A stretch of DNA of 64,000 nucleotides from the NCBI RefSeq assembly GCF_024055725.1, contig NZ_JAMXMX010000002.1:310001-374000 (forward strand). The letters are read 5' to 3'. Shown here one piece after another: positions 50,632 to 59,903 of the stretch. This DNA is from Actinoallomurus spadix (GTDB lineage Bacteria; Actinomycetota; Actinomycetes; Streptosporangiales; Streptosporangiaceae). Each line of letters opens with the position of its first letter. Position 1 is the first letter of the stretch. The notes below the pieces were generated by a model, which saw only the letters and a list, made by a program, of their open reading frames with translations, did not search any database and had not been told where the DNA came from. The translations under genes and the position numbers were made by a program.

Positions 50632-51078
50632 ATGACCGCCGTTCAGCCGCGGCACGTGCAGGCCGCCGGGTTCGAGGTCTACTTCAACAAGGTCGTCCAC
50701 TTCCTGACCCGCAAGGGGATCAGCCTGCTCGGCACGCGCATCCTGGCCGTACGGGGGCGGACGAGCGGCGAGTGGCGCACCAACCCGGTCAACGTCCTCA
50801 CCTACGACGGCACCCGCTACCTGATCGCTCCGCGCGGCCACACCCAGTGGGTCCGCAACATCCGCGTCTCCGGCGAGGGCGAACTGCGCCTCGGCCGGCG
50901 GACCGAGGCGATCACCGTCACCGAGCTGCCGGACGAGCAGAAGCCGGCGCTGCTGCGGCAGTACTTCAAGCGCTGGGGCTGGGAGGTCGCCCGGTTCTTC
51001 GAGGAGGACATCAAGAAGGCCGACGACGAGCGGCTCGCGGCCATCGCCGCGACCGTGCCGGTCTTCCGGATCGACTGA
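50632..51078 (+). CDS. Deazaflavin (F420)-dependent nitroreductase family protein (Ddn-like)
   Basis: A 148-residue split beta-barrel protein: VVHFLTRKGISLLGTRILAV, then RGRTSGEWRTNPVNVLTYDG and YLIAPRGHTQWVRNIRVSGE, the family core that binds F420, later GELRLGRRTEAITVTELPDE. Mycobacterial Ddn reduces quinones and activates nitroimidazoles. AGGAG precedes the ATG by 6 bases. Very likely controlled by the divergent TetR. Confidence 0.92.
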   Translation: MTAVQPRHVQAAGFEVYFNKVVHFLTRKGISLLGTRILAVRGRTSGEWRTNPVNVLTYDGTRYLIAPRGHTQWVRNIRVSGEGELRLGRRTEAITVTELPDEQKPALLRQYFKRWGWEVARFFEEDIKKADDERLAAIAATVPVFRID

Positions 51079-51136
51079 GCCCGCAGCCGCCACGACCGGC
51101 GGCCCGCGCAGGGACGGGCCGCCGGCGAAGGGCCGG

Positions 51137-52789
51137 TCAGATGTCCTCGTCGCTGTAGACGGCGTCGGCGTCGACGATGCGGTAGGCGTAGCCCTGCTCG
51201 GCGAGGAAGCGCTGGCGGTGGGCGGCGTAGTCCTGGTCGAGCGTGTCGCGGGCGACGACCGAGTAGAACCGCGCGCCCTTGCCCGACGCCTTCGGGCGCA
51301 GGACCCGGCCGAGCCGCTGGGCCTCCTCCTGCCGCGATCCGAACGTCCCCGACACCTGGATGGCGACGGACGCCTCCGGCAGGTCGATCGAGAAGTTGGC
51401 GACCTTGGAGACGATCAGGACCTGCAGCTCACCGCTGCGGAACGCGTCGAACAGCCGCTCCCGCTCCTTGATCTTCGTCTCGCCCTTGATGACCGGCGCG
51501 TCGAGGCGTTCGCCGAGCTCGTCGAGCTGGTCGATGTACTGGCCGATGACGAGGAGCTGCTCGCCGCGGTGGCGCTCGACGAGGGCCTGCACGACCGACG
51601 TCTTGGTCTCGGTGGTGGCACAGAAGCGGTAGCGCTCCTCCTGCTCGGCGGTGGCGTACGCGAGGCGCTCGGAGTCGGTCAGCGTCACGCGGACCTCGAC
51701 GCAGTCGGCCGGGGCGATCCAGCCCTGCGCCTCCATCTCCTTCCACGGCGCGTCGTACCGCTTCGGGCCGATGAGAGAGAACACGTCGCCCTCCCGGCCG
51801 TCCTCGCGCACCAGCGTGGCGGTCAGGCCGAGGCGGCGGCGGGTCTGCAGGTCGGCGGTCATGCGGAAGATCGGCGCGGGCAGCAGGTGCACCTCGTCGT
51901 ACAGGACGAGGCCCCAGTCGCGGGCGTCGAACAGCTCCAGGTGGGCGTAGACGCCCTTCCGGCGGGTGGTCAGGACCTGGTACGTCGCGATGGTGACCGG
52001 CCGGATCTCCTTCTTGGTGCCGGTGTACTCGCCGATCTCGTCCTCGGTCAGCGACGTGCGGCGCAGCAGCTCCTGCTTCCACTGGTGCGCCGAGACGGTG
52101 TTGGTGACGAGGATCAGCGTGGTCGCGGAGGCGTGCGCCATGGCGGCGGCGCCGACGATGGTCTTGCCCGCGCCGCAGGGCAGCACGACGACGCCCGAGC
52201 CGCCGTGCCAGAACGACTCGGCGGCGTCCCGCTGGTACGCCCGCAGCTCCCAGCCGTCCTCCTCCAGGGCGATCGGGTGGGTCTCACCGTCGACGTACCC
52301 GGCGAGGTCCTCGGCGGGCCAGCCGAGCTTCAGCAGGGCCTGCTTGAGCGCGCCGCGCTGGCTCGGGTGCACGGCCACGCTGTCGTCGTCGACGCGCTCG
52401 CCGAACATCGGCTTGAGCTTCTTGGCCCGCAGCACCTCTTCGAGCACCGCGCGGTCCGACGACGCGAGGACGAGGCCGTGGGTCGGGTGCTTCTCCAGCC
52501 GCAGCCGGCCGTACCGGCCCATCGTGTCGGCGACGTCGACGAGCAGGGCGTGCGGTACGGGGTACCGCGCGTAGGTGATGAGCGCGTCGATCACCTGCTC
52601 GGCGTCGTGGCCCGCGGCGCGGGCGTTCCACAGCGCGAGCGGGGTGATCCGGTAGGTGTGGACGTGCTCGGGCGCGCGCTCCAGCTCGGCGAACGGCGCG
52701 ATCGCCTTCCGGCACGCGTTCGCCGCGTCGTGGTCGACCTCGAGCAGCAGGGTCTTGTCGGACTGGACGATCAGCGGGCCGTCGGTCAC
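51137..52789 (-). CDS. DNA repair helicase XPB (ERCC3 family)
   Basis: A 550-residue SF2 helicase. The N-terminal XPB-type damage-recognition region includes TYRITPLALWNARAAGHDAE. The motor motifs are LRAYQRDAAESFWHGGSGVV, VLPCGAGKTIVGAAAM (Walker A), LVLYDEVHLLPAP (DEVH), LGLTATLVREDGREGD and QRLGRVLRPKASGKGARFYS. Bacterial XPB unwinds DNA 3' to 5', and its role in repair is only partly known. GTG 52789 (VTDGPLIVQSDKT) is chosen; the frame upstream of it is not coding. A helicase-associated protein lies 3.2 kb away. Confidence 0.94.
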   Translation of the reverse strand: MTDGPLIVQSDKTLLLEVDHDAANACRKAIAPFAELERAPEHVHTYRITPLALWNARAAGHDAEQVIDALITYARYPVPHALLVDVADTMGRYGRLRLEKHPTHGLVLASSDRAVLEEVLRAKKLKPMFGERVDDDSVAVHPSQRGALKQALLKLGWPAEDLAGYVDGETHPIALEEDGWELRAYQRDAAESFWHGGSGVVVLPCGAGKTIVGAAAMAHASATTLILVTNTVSAHQWKQELLRRTSLTEDEIGEYTGTKKEIRPVTIATYQVLTTRRKGVYAHLELFDARDWGLVLYDEVHLLPAPIFRMTADLQTRRRLGLTATLVREDGREGDVFSLIGPKRYDAPWKEMEAQGWIAPADCVEVRVTLTDSERLAYATAEQEERYRFCATTETKTSVVQALVERHRGEQLLVIGQYIDQLDELGERLDAPVIKGETKIKERERLFDAFRSGELQVLIVSKVANFSIDLPEASVAIQVSGTFGSRQEEAQRLGRVLRPKASGKGARFYSVVARDTLDQDYAAHRQRFLAEQGYAYRIVDADAVYSDEDI

Positions 52790-52863
52790 GTGATGCCTTT
52801 CTGGCGGTGGGGTCTCAGTGTCCAACAGCCAGAGCCCCCGTGAGGCTTCCCGCGCCGGATCGG

Positions 52864-53328
52864 TCAGTACGTGGGCGAGCTCGTGCCCGAGTTCTCGCCG
52901 ATCACGCCGATGGCGAACAGCACCACGATCAGGACGGCCACCAGCACGAAGTTCAGCGCGAAGCACACCCAGGACCAGAGGGTGAGCTGCTTGGCCGACT
53001 CGGGGTCCGTGGTGTTCCGGTTCATGGCCATGGCGGCCAGGATGATCCCGGGCAGCCAGGCGATGCCGCCGCAGCACAGCAGGGCGGAGACGATGTTGGC
53101 GATCAGTGCTCCGACCGCGCCGCCGTTCGAGCCGGCGGGCGGCGCGCCGGGCGGCCCGTAATAGCCGTAGCCCTGCTGCTGCCCGTACCCCTGCTGCGTT
53201 CCGTACCCCTGCTGCTGGGCGTAGGGGTCCTGCCAGCCGGGCTGGGTGTTCTGCCAGCCCTGCTGCTGGTAAGGGTCCTGGCCGTGTGGGCTCTGACCGT
53301 ACTGCCCATACGGGTCCTGCCATGTCAC
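52864..53328 (-). CDS. Small membrane protein with Tyr/Gln-rich N-terminus (DUF4190-like)
   Basis: A 154-residue protein. Residues 1-65 are disordered and rich in Gln, Tyr and Gly (QQGYGTQQGYGQQQGYGYYG). Two membrane segments follow (ALIANIVSALLCCGGIAWLP and LWSWVCFALNFVLVAVLIVV), as in DUF4190 proteins. The Gln/Tyr stretch is of the prion-like, low-complexity kind. Function unknown. Confidence 0.85.
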   Translation of the reverse strand: MTWQDPYGQYGQSPHGQDPYQQQGWQNTQPGWQDPYAQQQGYGTQQGYGQQQGYGYYGPPGAPPAGSNGGAVGALIANIVSALLCCGGIAWLPGIILAAMAMNRNTTDPESAKQLTLWSWVCFALNFVLVAVLIVVLFAIGVIGENSGTSSPTY

Positions 53329-53436
53329 GGTGGTGAGCCCCCAGCTCGTAGGTCGAAGAACGTAATCGACATGCCAAGCATGGCGGATAAGTCCGACTTA
53401 CCCGATCACCGTTTGGTTCCATCTTGCCGTGTTGCG

Positions 53437-54654
53437 TCAATCGTCCGTCGAGCCACCGCCCGGTTCGACGAGGAACCGGCCCAGCACGAGGGCGGCGACC
53501 GGAACCCCGCACAGGGCCACGAACACGCCCTGCGGACCGTGCGCCTGGGCGACCAGGCCGAACACCGGCGCGATCAGGCCGCCGACACTGACCCCCAGAC
53601 CGAGCGTGACCCCGGCGGCCGTCCCGGGCCGCGTCGGCAGGTAGTCCTGGCCGAGCTTGACGAGCACCGCGAACGGGATGTTCAGCGCGACGCCGCTCAG
53701 CACGGCGAACAGCAGGGGCAGGACCGGGCCGGGCGCCAGGCGCAGACCCGCCAGCGCCGGGAGGGCCACGACGCCGCCGAGCTGCACCGTGCGGACGAGG
53801 CCGATCCGGTCGGCGACGCGCCCGCCGAGGAGCGTCCCGCCGACGCCGCCGACGAGGAAGCACGCCAGCGCCACGCCCGCGACCTCCCGCGACGCGTGCA
53901 GGTGCCGGATCCAGTACAGCCCGATGAACGTGTTGACCCCGGTGAACGCCACCGACCGTACGATCTCGATGCCGGTCAGCACGAGGAACGGCGGCCAGCG
54001 GTCGGTGCCCGTACGCGCGGCGGCCGCGGCGGCGTCGGCCCGGTGCCGGTGCCGCCGCCGGAACAGCACGAAGCCGACCAGCACGGCGGGCGGGATGAAC
54101 AGCGCGAGGGCGCCGACGCCCATCGACACAAGCGCGGGCGTCGCCAGTACCGGCGCCAGGAAGAAGCCGACGCTGCCACCCGCCGCGAACACGCTCATCG
54201 CGGCGGCGCTGTCCCCGGCCGTCTCCCGCGCGCCCTTGCCCGCCGCCGGGTGGAACATCGCCACGCCCAGCCCCGAGATCAGGATCAGCGTCCAGACGAG
54301 CGCGTACGAGCCGGCGAGGCCCGCCAGCCCGAGTCCCGTCCCGGCGAGCGCGACGCCCGCGGCGGCGAGCCAGCTCAGCCGCAGGCGGTCGACGGCCAGG
54401 CCGATGAACGGCTGAGGCACCGCGCTGCCCAAGGTCGCGGCCATGGTCAGCCCGGACGCGGCGACGTACCCGTAGTGCCGGTCCAGCACGAAGTACGGCA
54501 CGCTCGCGGGAACCAGGCCCTGGTAGAGGTCGTCGACCGCGTGCGCGAGCCCCCACAGCCACATCCGGCGCCACGGCGAGGGGCGCGCGGCCCGGCCGCC
54601 GGACGGCCGGCCGAGGGTCCCGGTGGCGCCGTCGCGGTCGCCGGTGGCGGTCAT
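53437..54654 (-). CDS. MFS transporter, Fsr/fosmidomycin-resistance-like
   Basis: A 405-residue protein with twelve predicted membrane segments and the subfamily-typical start LWGLAHAVDDLYQGLVPASV. MFS loops such as IGLAVDRLRLSWL and GGRVADRIGLVRTV are present. It probably exports a drug or metabolite by proton antiport. ATG 54654 has AGGAG 8 bases upstream. It diverges from the AraC gene by about 20-80 bases. Confidence 0.88.
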   Translation of the reverse strand: MTATGDRDGATGTLGRPSGGRAARPSPWRRMWLWGLAHAVDDLYQGLVPASVPYFVLDRHYGYVAASGLTMAATLGSAVPQPFIGLAVDRLRLSWLAAAGVALAGTGLGLAGLAGSYALVWTLILISGLGVAMFHPAAGKGARETAGDSAAAMSVFAAGGSVGFFLAPVLATPALVSMGVGALALFIPPAVLVGFVLFRRRHRHRADAAAAAARTGTDRWPPFLVLTGIEIVRSVAFTGVNTFIGLYWIRHLHASREVAGVALACFLVGGVGGTLLGGRVADRIGLVRTVQLGGVVALPALAGLRLAPGPVLPLLFAVLSGVALNIPFAVLVKLGQDYLPTRPGTAAGVTLGLGVSVGGLIAPVFGLVAQAHGPQGVFVALCGVPVAALVLGRFLVEPGGGSTDD

Positions 54655-54732
54655 CGTCGAACTCCTGGAGCACACATGATCGACAGGATCCCGGGGACCA
54701 CCACCGGCGGACTTCCGCTATTCTGCCGAACA

Positions 54733-55485
54733 ATGTCGGTGACCCGCCTCGATCTCGAAGGCTGGACACTCCGGGCGCTCCCGCCCCGGACCTGGATCGA
54801 CTGGCACGATCACGCGCGGCACCAGCTGATCTACCCGAGCCGCGGGGTGCTGGAGGTCTCGACCGGCGCGGGCGCCTGGGTCGTCCCGCCGCACCGCGCC
54901 GTGTGGATCCCCGCCACGATGCCGCACGCCCACCGCGCGCACGGCCACACCGAGATGCGCACCCTGTTGTTCGAACCCGCCGTGAACCCGCTGCGGCTCG
55001 ACGAACCCACCGTCCTGGCCGTCACCCCGCTGCTGCGCGAGGTGATCGTCGCGCTGACCGACGACACCGGACTGACCGGCCGGCAGCGGCACAACCTCGA
55101 GACGGTCGCCCTGGACCAGCTCTGCCGCGTCGAGGCGCTCGCCCTGCGCCTGCCCGCTCCGGCCGACCCCCGGCTGCGCGACCTCACCGCGATCCTCGCC
55201 GACGACCCCGCGGACCGGCGCACCCTCGCGGAGCTGGGCCGGGCCGTCGGCGCCTCCGAACGCACGCTCAGCCGGCTCTTCCGCGACCAGACCGGAATGA
55301 CGTTCCCGCAGTGGCGCGCCCAGCTGCGGCTGCACCACTCCCTCACGCTCCTGGCCACCGGCGCGCCGGTCACCGAGGTCGCCACGTCCAGCGGCTTCCG
55401 CAGCCCGAGCGCGTTCATCGACGCGTTCCGGCAGGCGTTCGGCGTGACGCCGGGCCGGTACGCGGGCGGCTCCGGTCCGCGCTGA
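54733..55485 (+). CDS. AraC family transcriptional regulator
   Basis: A 250-residue regulator with an N-terminal cupin (WIDWHDHARHQLIYPSRGVL, then VVPPHRAVWIPATMPHAHRA) and two C-terminal HTH motifs (LAELGRAVGASERTLSRLFR and VTEVATSSGFRSPSAFIDAF). ATG 54733 starts the family-conserved region; an in-frame ATG at 54676 has CTGGAG 6 bases before it and is a strong alternative. Probably regulates the divergent MFS gene. Confidence 0.9.
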   Translation: MSVTRLDLEGWTLRALPPRTWIDWHDHARHQLIYPSRGVLEVSTGAGAWVVPPHRAVWIPATMPHAHRAHGHTEMRTLLFEPAVNPLRLDEPTVLAVTPLLREVIVALTDDTGLTGRQRHNLETVALDQLCRVEALALRLPAPADPRLRDLTAILADDPADRRTLAELGRAVGASERTLSRLFRDQTGMTFPQWRAQLRLHHSLTLLATGAPVTEVATSSGFRSPSAFIDAFRQAFGVTPGRYAGGSGPR

Positions 55486-55539
55486 AACTTTGCCGCGGCG
55501 GGCGTTGGCGCGGGGCGCGGCGCGGAAAAGGGTCCCGAT

Positions 55540-55977
55540 GTGAGCCAGGTGATGAGCGTCGAGGAGCGTGAGGCGTTCCTGGCGGGCGTGCGGATCGGCG
55601 TCCTCAGCGTCGCCGGCGACGGCGGCGACCGGGCACCGGTGACGATGCCGCTGTGGTACTGCTACCAGCCCGGCGGCGAGCTGTACTTCATCACCGGCGC
55701 GAGCAGCCGCAAGGCCGAGCTGATCAGGGAGGCGGGCCGCGTCTCGCTGTGCGCGCACAACGACGACCCGCCCTACCGGTACGTCACCGTCGAGGGGCCG
55801 GTCACGGCCATCGACGAACCCGCCGGCGAGACCGAGCGCGCCGAGCTGGCCCATCGCTACCTGGGCCCCGACCTCGGCGACCGGTACCTGCGGAGCACCC
55901 ACGGAGAGGGCCTCGCGCTGTTCCGGATCCGCCCGGAGCACTGGTGCAGCGCCGACTTCGGCAAACGCCCGGAGTGA
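55540..55977 (+). CDS. Pyridoxamine 5'-phosphate oxidase-like (split barrel) flavin/F420 protein
   Basis: A 145-residue split-barrel protein: FLAGVRIGVLSVAGDGGDRA, PVTMPLWYCYQPGGELYFIT, SSRKAELIREAGRVSLCAHN, then RYVTVEGPVTAIDE. Proteins of this group bind FMN, F420 or haem, and the cofactor cannot be read here. It starts at GTG 55540; ATG 55552 is possible. It follows the AraC gene by 54 bases in the same direction. Confidence 0.88.
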   Translation: MSQVMSVEEREAFLAGVRIGVLSVAGDGGDRAPVTMPLWYCYQPGGELYFITGASSRKAELIREAGRVSLCAHNDDPPYRYVTVEGPVTAIDEPAGETERAELAHRYLGPDLGDRYLRSTHGEGLALFRIRPEHWCSADFGKRPE

Positions 55978-55983
55978 CCGGCC

Positions 55984-58329
55984 CTAGGGCGATCCGTCGA
56001 CCTCCGCGACGCCGGTGATGCGGTGCAGGGCGAACCGCTGGACGGCGGCCCGCGTCGCGTCGTACGCGGTGAGAAACCCGCCCTCGACGCGCGCGGGCTC
56101 GATGATGCGGCTCGACGCCTGGCCCTGCTGGTCGAGGTAGCCGATCCACACGCGGGCGCCCCGGTCGGCGGCCTGCCGTAGCTGCTGGACCATCGCCATC
56201 GCGGGCGAGCGCGGCGGCGCCCCCGCCGGGGCGGTGGTCCGCGCGGCCCGCTCACCGGCCCGGAGGGCGCGGACGGCGGCCGTCACGACCGAGTCGTCCG
56301 GGCCCGCGACGCCGCCGACCTGGGAGTGGTGCGCCGGCTCATACGCGCCGTGGGTGGTCTCGGCGCGGCGCGCGTCGAGCCGGGTGACCACGACGGAGCC
56401 CTCCGGCGACTCGGCGACCGGGGCGTACCCCAGCGCGCGCAGCGACTCCAGCAACTCGCCGCGGGGGGCGCGGGAGGCCAGGACGGTCGGGGCGAGCCGG
56501 TGCAGCCGGAGCTGCTCCGAGCGCCGGTCCGCGATGATCTCGTCGAGCACGGCCGGGTCGTCGCAGCGGACGTACGCCGAGGCGACGCCGACCCGCAGCC
56601 GGCCGTGCCGTCGGGCGACGTCCTCGATGAGGTACGCCAGCGGCTGCGGCACGTCGGTCGTCGAGTGCCGCTTCAGCAGGTCGATCAGCTCCGACGCGCC
56701 GCGCCCCGCGTCGAGGGCCCGGCGTACGGACGTGGGTGTGAAGCGGTAGACGGTGGCGCCGCCGGTCGACTCGACGTCGGCGGCCAGCGCCAGCTCGCGG
56801 GCCAGGTCGCTGACGAGCGGGCCGGGGGCGACGGCGGTCAGGTCCGCCTGGATCAGCACGTGGTCGACCGGCTCGGGCAGCACCGCGGCCAGCGCCTTGG
56901 CCGCGTCACCGCCCGCCAGGAGCGCGCGGGCGTGGCCGGACAGCGCGCCGAGTCCGGTGACGCCGATGGCCTCGGCCTCGCGCAGCGTCCACCCGACGAG
57001 GCGCTCGCGGAGGGCGCCGCCCCGGCGCGGCTGCTGCCAGGCGAGGTACGCGAAGATCTCGTCGGCGTTCGGCGCCGTGCCGCGTTCGGCGTCGGCGAGG
57101 GCGCCGAGGACGGACCGGCGCACCTGCGGGGCGCTGACGCGTACGGCCTCGTCGGACAGGGCGTTGATCAGCCGGTCGCGGTCGTCGCGTTCGCCCGCGA
57201 GGCCGGGCGCGCGGTCGGTGAGCAGCCAGGCGGTGGTCAGGTCGGTCCAGCGGCGCTGGACGTCGCGTAGCCGCCACAGGTCGTACGCCTGGGTCGGCAG
57301 CCACCACGCGCCCGCGGGGCCGTCGTGGTCGCCGTCGCGGGCGAGCAGCCCGGCGGCGTACGCGACCTCGATCAGCAGCGCGGCCGTCCATTCCGGCACG
57401 TCCAGCGCGGTCGCGGTCGCGCGCAGGTCGCGGATGCCGAGGCCACCGCCGCGCAGCACGCCGGGCGGATCGACGCCCCAGCGGTCGAGCAGGTCCTCGA
57501 CGGTGCGCACGAAGGTGAACGCCTGGCCGCCGGCGGTCCGGTCGACCAGCCGGCCGGCGCGGGCGGTGCCGCCGAGCGGAGGGGGTGTCGTCCGCAGGTC
57601 GGTGAACACGCGGCCGTCCCGCAGGTGCAGCCCGATCTCGCGGGGCAGCGTCACGGTCCGGTCGTCGGTCGCGGCCAGCAGGCCGCGCGCGAGGAGGCGC
57701 TCGATTGGGGAGGAGGCCGTGGCGAGGGTGACGGGCCGGCGGGCACCGTCGACCCGGCCGACGGGCGGTCCCCAGGTGAGCCGGTCGAGGGCGGCCCTGG
57801 CCTCCGGGCCGGCGTCCTCGACCAGCGCGCCGGCCCGGCCGGGGATCTCGTCGACCGACTCCAGGCCGAGGTCGCCGAGCAGCGCGGACAGGCGGTCGGA
57901 CGGGTAGGCCGCGAACGCCTCCCGGACGGGCGGGCCCAAGCCGGCCGGGTGCGGGATCACCTGCCGCCCGCCGGGCACCACTCGCAGGGCGTCGTCGTCG
58001 CCCCAGATCAGGGCCAGGTCGCGCAGCCGGTCGACGGCCTCCCGGATCGGGGCGGCGCCGGACGGCTCGCGGGAGACGGCCGCCAGGAGGTCGCCGTATG
58101 CGATGGGCGAGGGCAGGACCAGGGCCGCCTCGAAGAGGTTCAGCGCTAGCCGGTCCAGGCGGTCGAGCGCCCGCGACACGGCGGATGCCGCGGAGGCCCG
58201 GGCGGCCAGCGCTCCCATGTCCGCGGGCACGGGGGTGATCAGCTCGGGACGGGCCGCGAACAGGGCGCGCAGATCCTCGTCGCCGCGCGCCCGCAGCCAG
58301 TCGGCGTAGGTGTCCGTGCTCACGCCCAC
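55984..58329 (-). CDS. Helicase-associated (XPB/Ssl2-like) protein with C-terminal WYL domain
   Basis: A 781-residue protein found in many actinomycetes next to or near XPB. The N-terminal and middle parts are helical winged-helix-like (LARASAASAVSRALDRLDRL, then LNLFEAALVLPSPIAYGDLL). The region LPEPVDHVLIQADLTAVAPG is the XPB/Ssl2-like helicase-associated domain without motor motifs. The end (GARVWIGYLDQQGQASSRII, then EGGFLTAYDATRAAVQRFAL) is a WYL domain, a ligand-sensing SH3-like fold. It has no ATPase motif. A regulatory or loading partner for XPB is inferred. GTG 58329 or 58323. Confidence 0.86.
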   Translation of the reverse strand: MGVSTDTYADWLRARGDEDLRALFAARPELITPVPADMGALAARASAASAVSRALDRLDRLALNLFEAALVLPSPIAYGDLLAAVSREPSGAAPIREAVDRLRDLALIWGDDDALRVVPGGRQVIPHPAGLGPPVREAFAAYPSDRLSALLGDLGLESVDEIPGRAGALVEDAGPEARAALDRLTWGPPVGRVDGARRPVTLATASSPIERLLARGLLAATDDRTVTLPREIGLHLRDGRVFTDLRTTPPPLGGTARAGRLVDRTAGGQAFTFVRTVEDLLDRWGVDPPGVLRGGGLGIRDLRATATALDVPEWTAALLIEVAYAAGLLARDGDHDGPAGAWWLPTQAYDLWRLRDVQRRWTDLTTAWLLTDRAPGLAGERDDRDRLINALSDEAVRVSAPQVRRSVLGALADAERGTAPNADEIFAYLAWQQPRRGGALRERLVGWTLREAEAIGVTGLGALSGHARALLAGGDAAKALAAVLPEPVDHVLIQADLTAVAPGPLVSDLARELALAADVESTGGATVYRFTPTSVRRALDAGRGASELIDLLKRHSTTDVPQPLAYLIEDVARRHGRLRVGVASAYVRCDDPAVLDEIIADRRSEQLRLHRLAPTVLASRAPRGELLESLRALGYAPVAESPEGSVVVTRLDARRAETTHGAYEPAHHSQVGGVAGPDDSVVTAAVRALRAGERAARTTAPAGAPPRSPAMAMVQQLRQAADRGARVWIGYLDQQGQASSRIIEPARVEGGFLTAYDATRAAVQRFALHRITGVAEVDGSP

Positions 58330-58389
58330 AACGGTATTCGCGGATGACGACCTGATGGTCCCGCGCGCGAGATCGAGATCGATCGGCCG

Positions 58390-59643
58390 TCAGGGGGCCG
58401 TGCCGACCCCGGCCGGGGCCGGCCGGCCGACGGAGAGCCGGTCGCCCCTGTTCACGAAGGTCAGCGCGGTGGCGGACAGCAGGCCGAGCAGCAGCAGCAC
58501 GAGCCACGGCAGGCCCGCCAGGTCCAGGGCGCGGGACAGGCCGATCGCGGCGGCGCTGAGCAGGTTGCCGAAGACGGAGCCGACCCCGGACAGCAGGTTG
58601 TTGACGCTGTAGTACGTCCCGACGCCGCGGTCGCCGGCGAGGTCGGCGATGGTGGACATCTCGAACGGGAAGACCATCATCGTGCCGATGGTCAGGATCC
58701 CCGCGCACAGCATGACGGGGAGCAGCCGGACGAGCGTCCCGCCGTGCGGGGGCGGCAGCATCAGCGGGACGAACGCGACGCCCATCACGATGAGGCCGCG
58801 CACCATGACCTGGCCGGGCGTCCAGCGGCGCTCGCACCAGAGGGTGAGCCGGACCTGCCCGGCGAGGCCGAGGATGGCCGACAGGACGAACAGGGCGGTG
58901 ATGCCGGCCCGCCCGCCGGAGACGCGGCGCACCTCGATCGGCAGCCCGAAACCGAGCTGGTAGACGAGCGAGTACGACGCGAACATCGTCGTGGCGAAGG
59001 CGAGGAAAACCCGGTCGCCGAGCGCCTCCCGCCACTCGGCCCAGAACGGGCGGTCCGAGCCCTGGTGGGTGCCGGCGCACGGCGGCAGCAGCCGCCACTG
59101 CACCAGTGCCAGGACGGCGAAGATCGCGGCGGAGGTGAGGCACAGCGCCTCGAAGCCCGCGTGCATCATCGGGATGCCGGCGACCGGGCCGACCAGCACC
59201 CCGATCCGGCGGCAGACACCCGCCAGGGCGAACGCCTCGACCTTGCGCTCCTCCTCGACCTGGGCGAGGTACGCGCGCCGGGAGGGGACGAACAGCGCGC
59301 GGGCGAGTCCGCTGAAGATGGACGCCCCGATCAGCCACGGCACGGCCGCCGACAGGCCGAACAGCGCGCAGGCCAGTGCCTCCAGGCCGCAGCCGGCGAC
59401 CAGTACCGGCTTGTAGCCGACGCGGTCGGCGAGGGTGCCGCCCATGGCGAACACGCCCTCGCTGAAGTGACGCAGTCCGAGGAGGAGGCCGACGAGCCAG
59501 ACCGCCAGCCCGATGTGGTGCGTGAGGTGGTCGGCGAGGTACGGCGCGAGCATGAGGAGGCCGGCCGTCTCCCCGATCTCGTTGAGCAGCAGCACCTTGG
59601 CGGGGCGGCCCAGGGACAGGAACCTCCGCACGGTGGCGATCAC
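58390..59643 (-). CDS. MFS transporter
   Basis: A 417-residue protein with about twelve membrane segments, including LLLNEIGETAGLLMLAPYLA, then VGLLLGLRHFSEGVFAMGGT with the loop motif LADRVGYKPVL, and VNNLLSGVGSVFGNLLSAAA. Similar proteins export drugs. GTG 59643 is chosen because AGAGGAACGAAA precedes it; the frame upstream is low-complexity and lacks a ribosome site. It diverges from the MarR-ABC operon. Confidence 0.88.
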   Translation of the reverse strand: MIATVRRFLSLGRPAKVLLLNEIGETAGLLMLAPYLADHLTHHIGLAVWLVGLLLGLRHFSEGVFAMGGTLADRVGYKPVLVAGCGLEALACALFGLSAAVPWLIGASIFSGLARALFVPSRRAYLAQVEEERKVEAFALAGVCRRIGVLVGPVAGIPMMHAGFEALCLTSAAIFAVLALVQWRLLPPCAGTHQGSDRPFWAEWREALGDRVFLAFATTMFASYSLVYQLGFGLPIEVRRVSGGRAGITALFVLSAILGLAGQVRLTLWCERRWTPGQVMVRGLIVMGVAFVPLMLPPPHGGTLVRLLPVMLCAGILTIGTMMVFPFEMSTIADLAGDRGVGTYYSVNNLLSGVGSVFGNLLSAAAIGLSRALDLAGLPWLVLLLLGLLSATALTFVNRGDRLSVGRPAPAGVGTAP

Positions 59644-59870
59644 TTTCGTTCCTCTCGTACGGACATGACGCTCCGATCCGATCTCGAAGCGGGCCGGAGG
59701 CGGGGCGGGGGGGCCGGGCCTGGGGACCGCGCCGGCCATGTCCGATGACCGGCCACTCCATGGAGCGGCTTTTTTACCGTCGGTGACGAGTGGCGGGACC
59801 GGTGGAGGACCCTTTCCCTGCCGCCACATCCTCAGTGGTCACGCCGGTCCCAAAAGCCCCAGGGGAATTG

Positions 59871-59893
59871 ATTACCTCTGCTAAGGAGGTAAT
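59871..59893. promoter_or_regulatory. Candidate MarR operator
   Basis: ATTACCTC-TGCTAAG-GAGGTAAT is a perfect 8-bp inverted repeat with a 7-base spacer, placed between the divergent MFS gene and the marR gene, 10 bases before the marR ATG. It overlaps AAGGAGG, so repressor binding would also cover the possible ribosome site region. Confidence 0.75.
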
Positions 59894-59903
59894 ATCCGGA
59901 TTT

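Noticed and set aside
51137..54769. 1210-codon protein fusing XPB to an upstream region
   Set aside because: The frame before 52789 is antisense or out of frame to the DUF4190-like and MFS genes. The helicase N-terminus is complete from GTG 52789.
52807..55485. 892-codon protein ending in AraC
   Set aside because: The first 640 codons are the opposite strand of the MFS gene. The regulator starts at 54676 or 54733.
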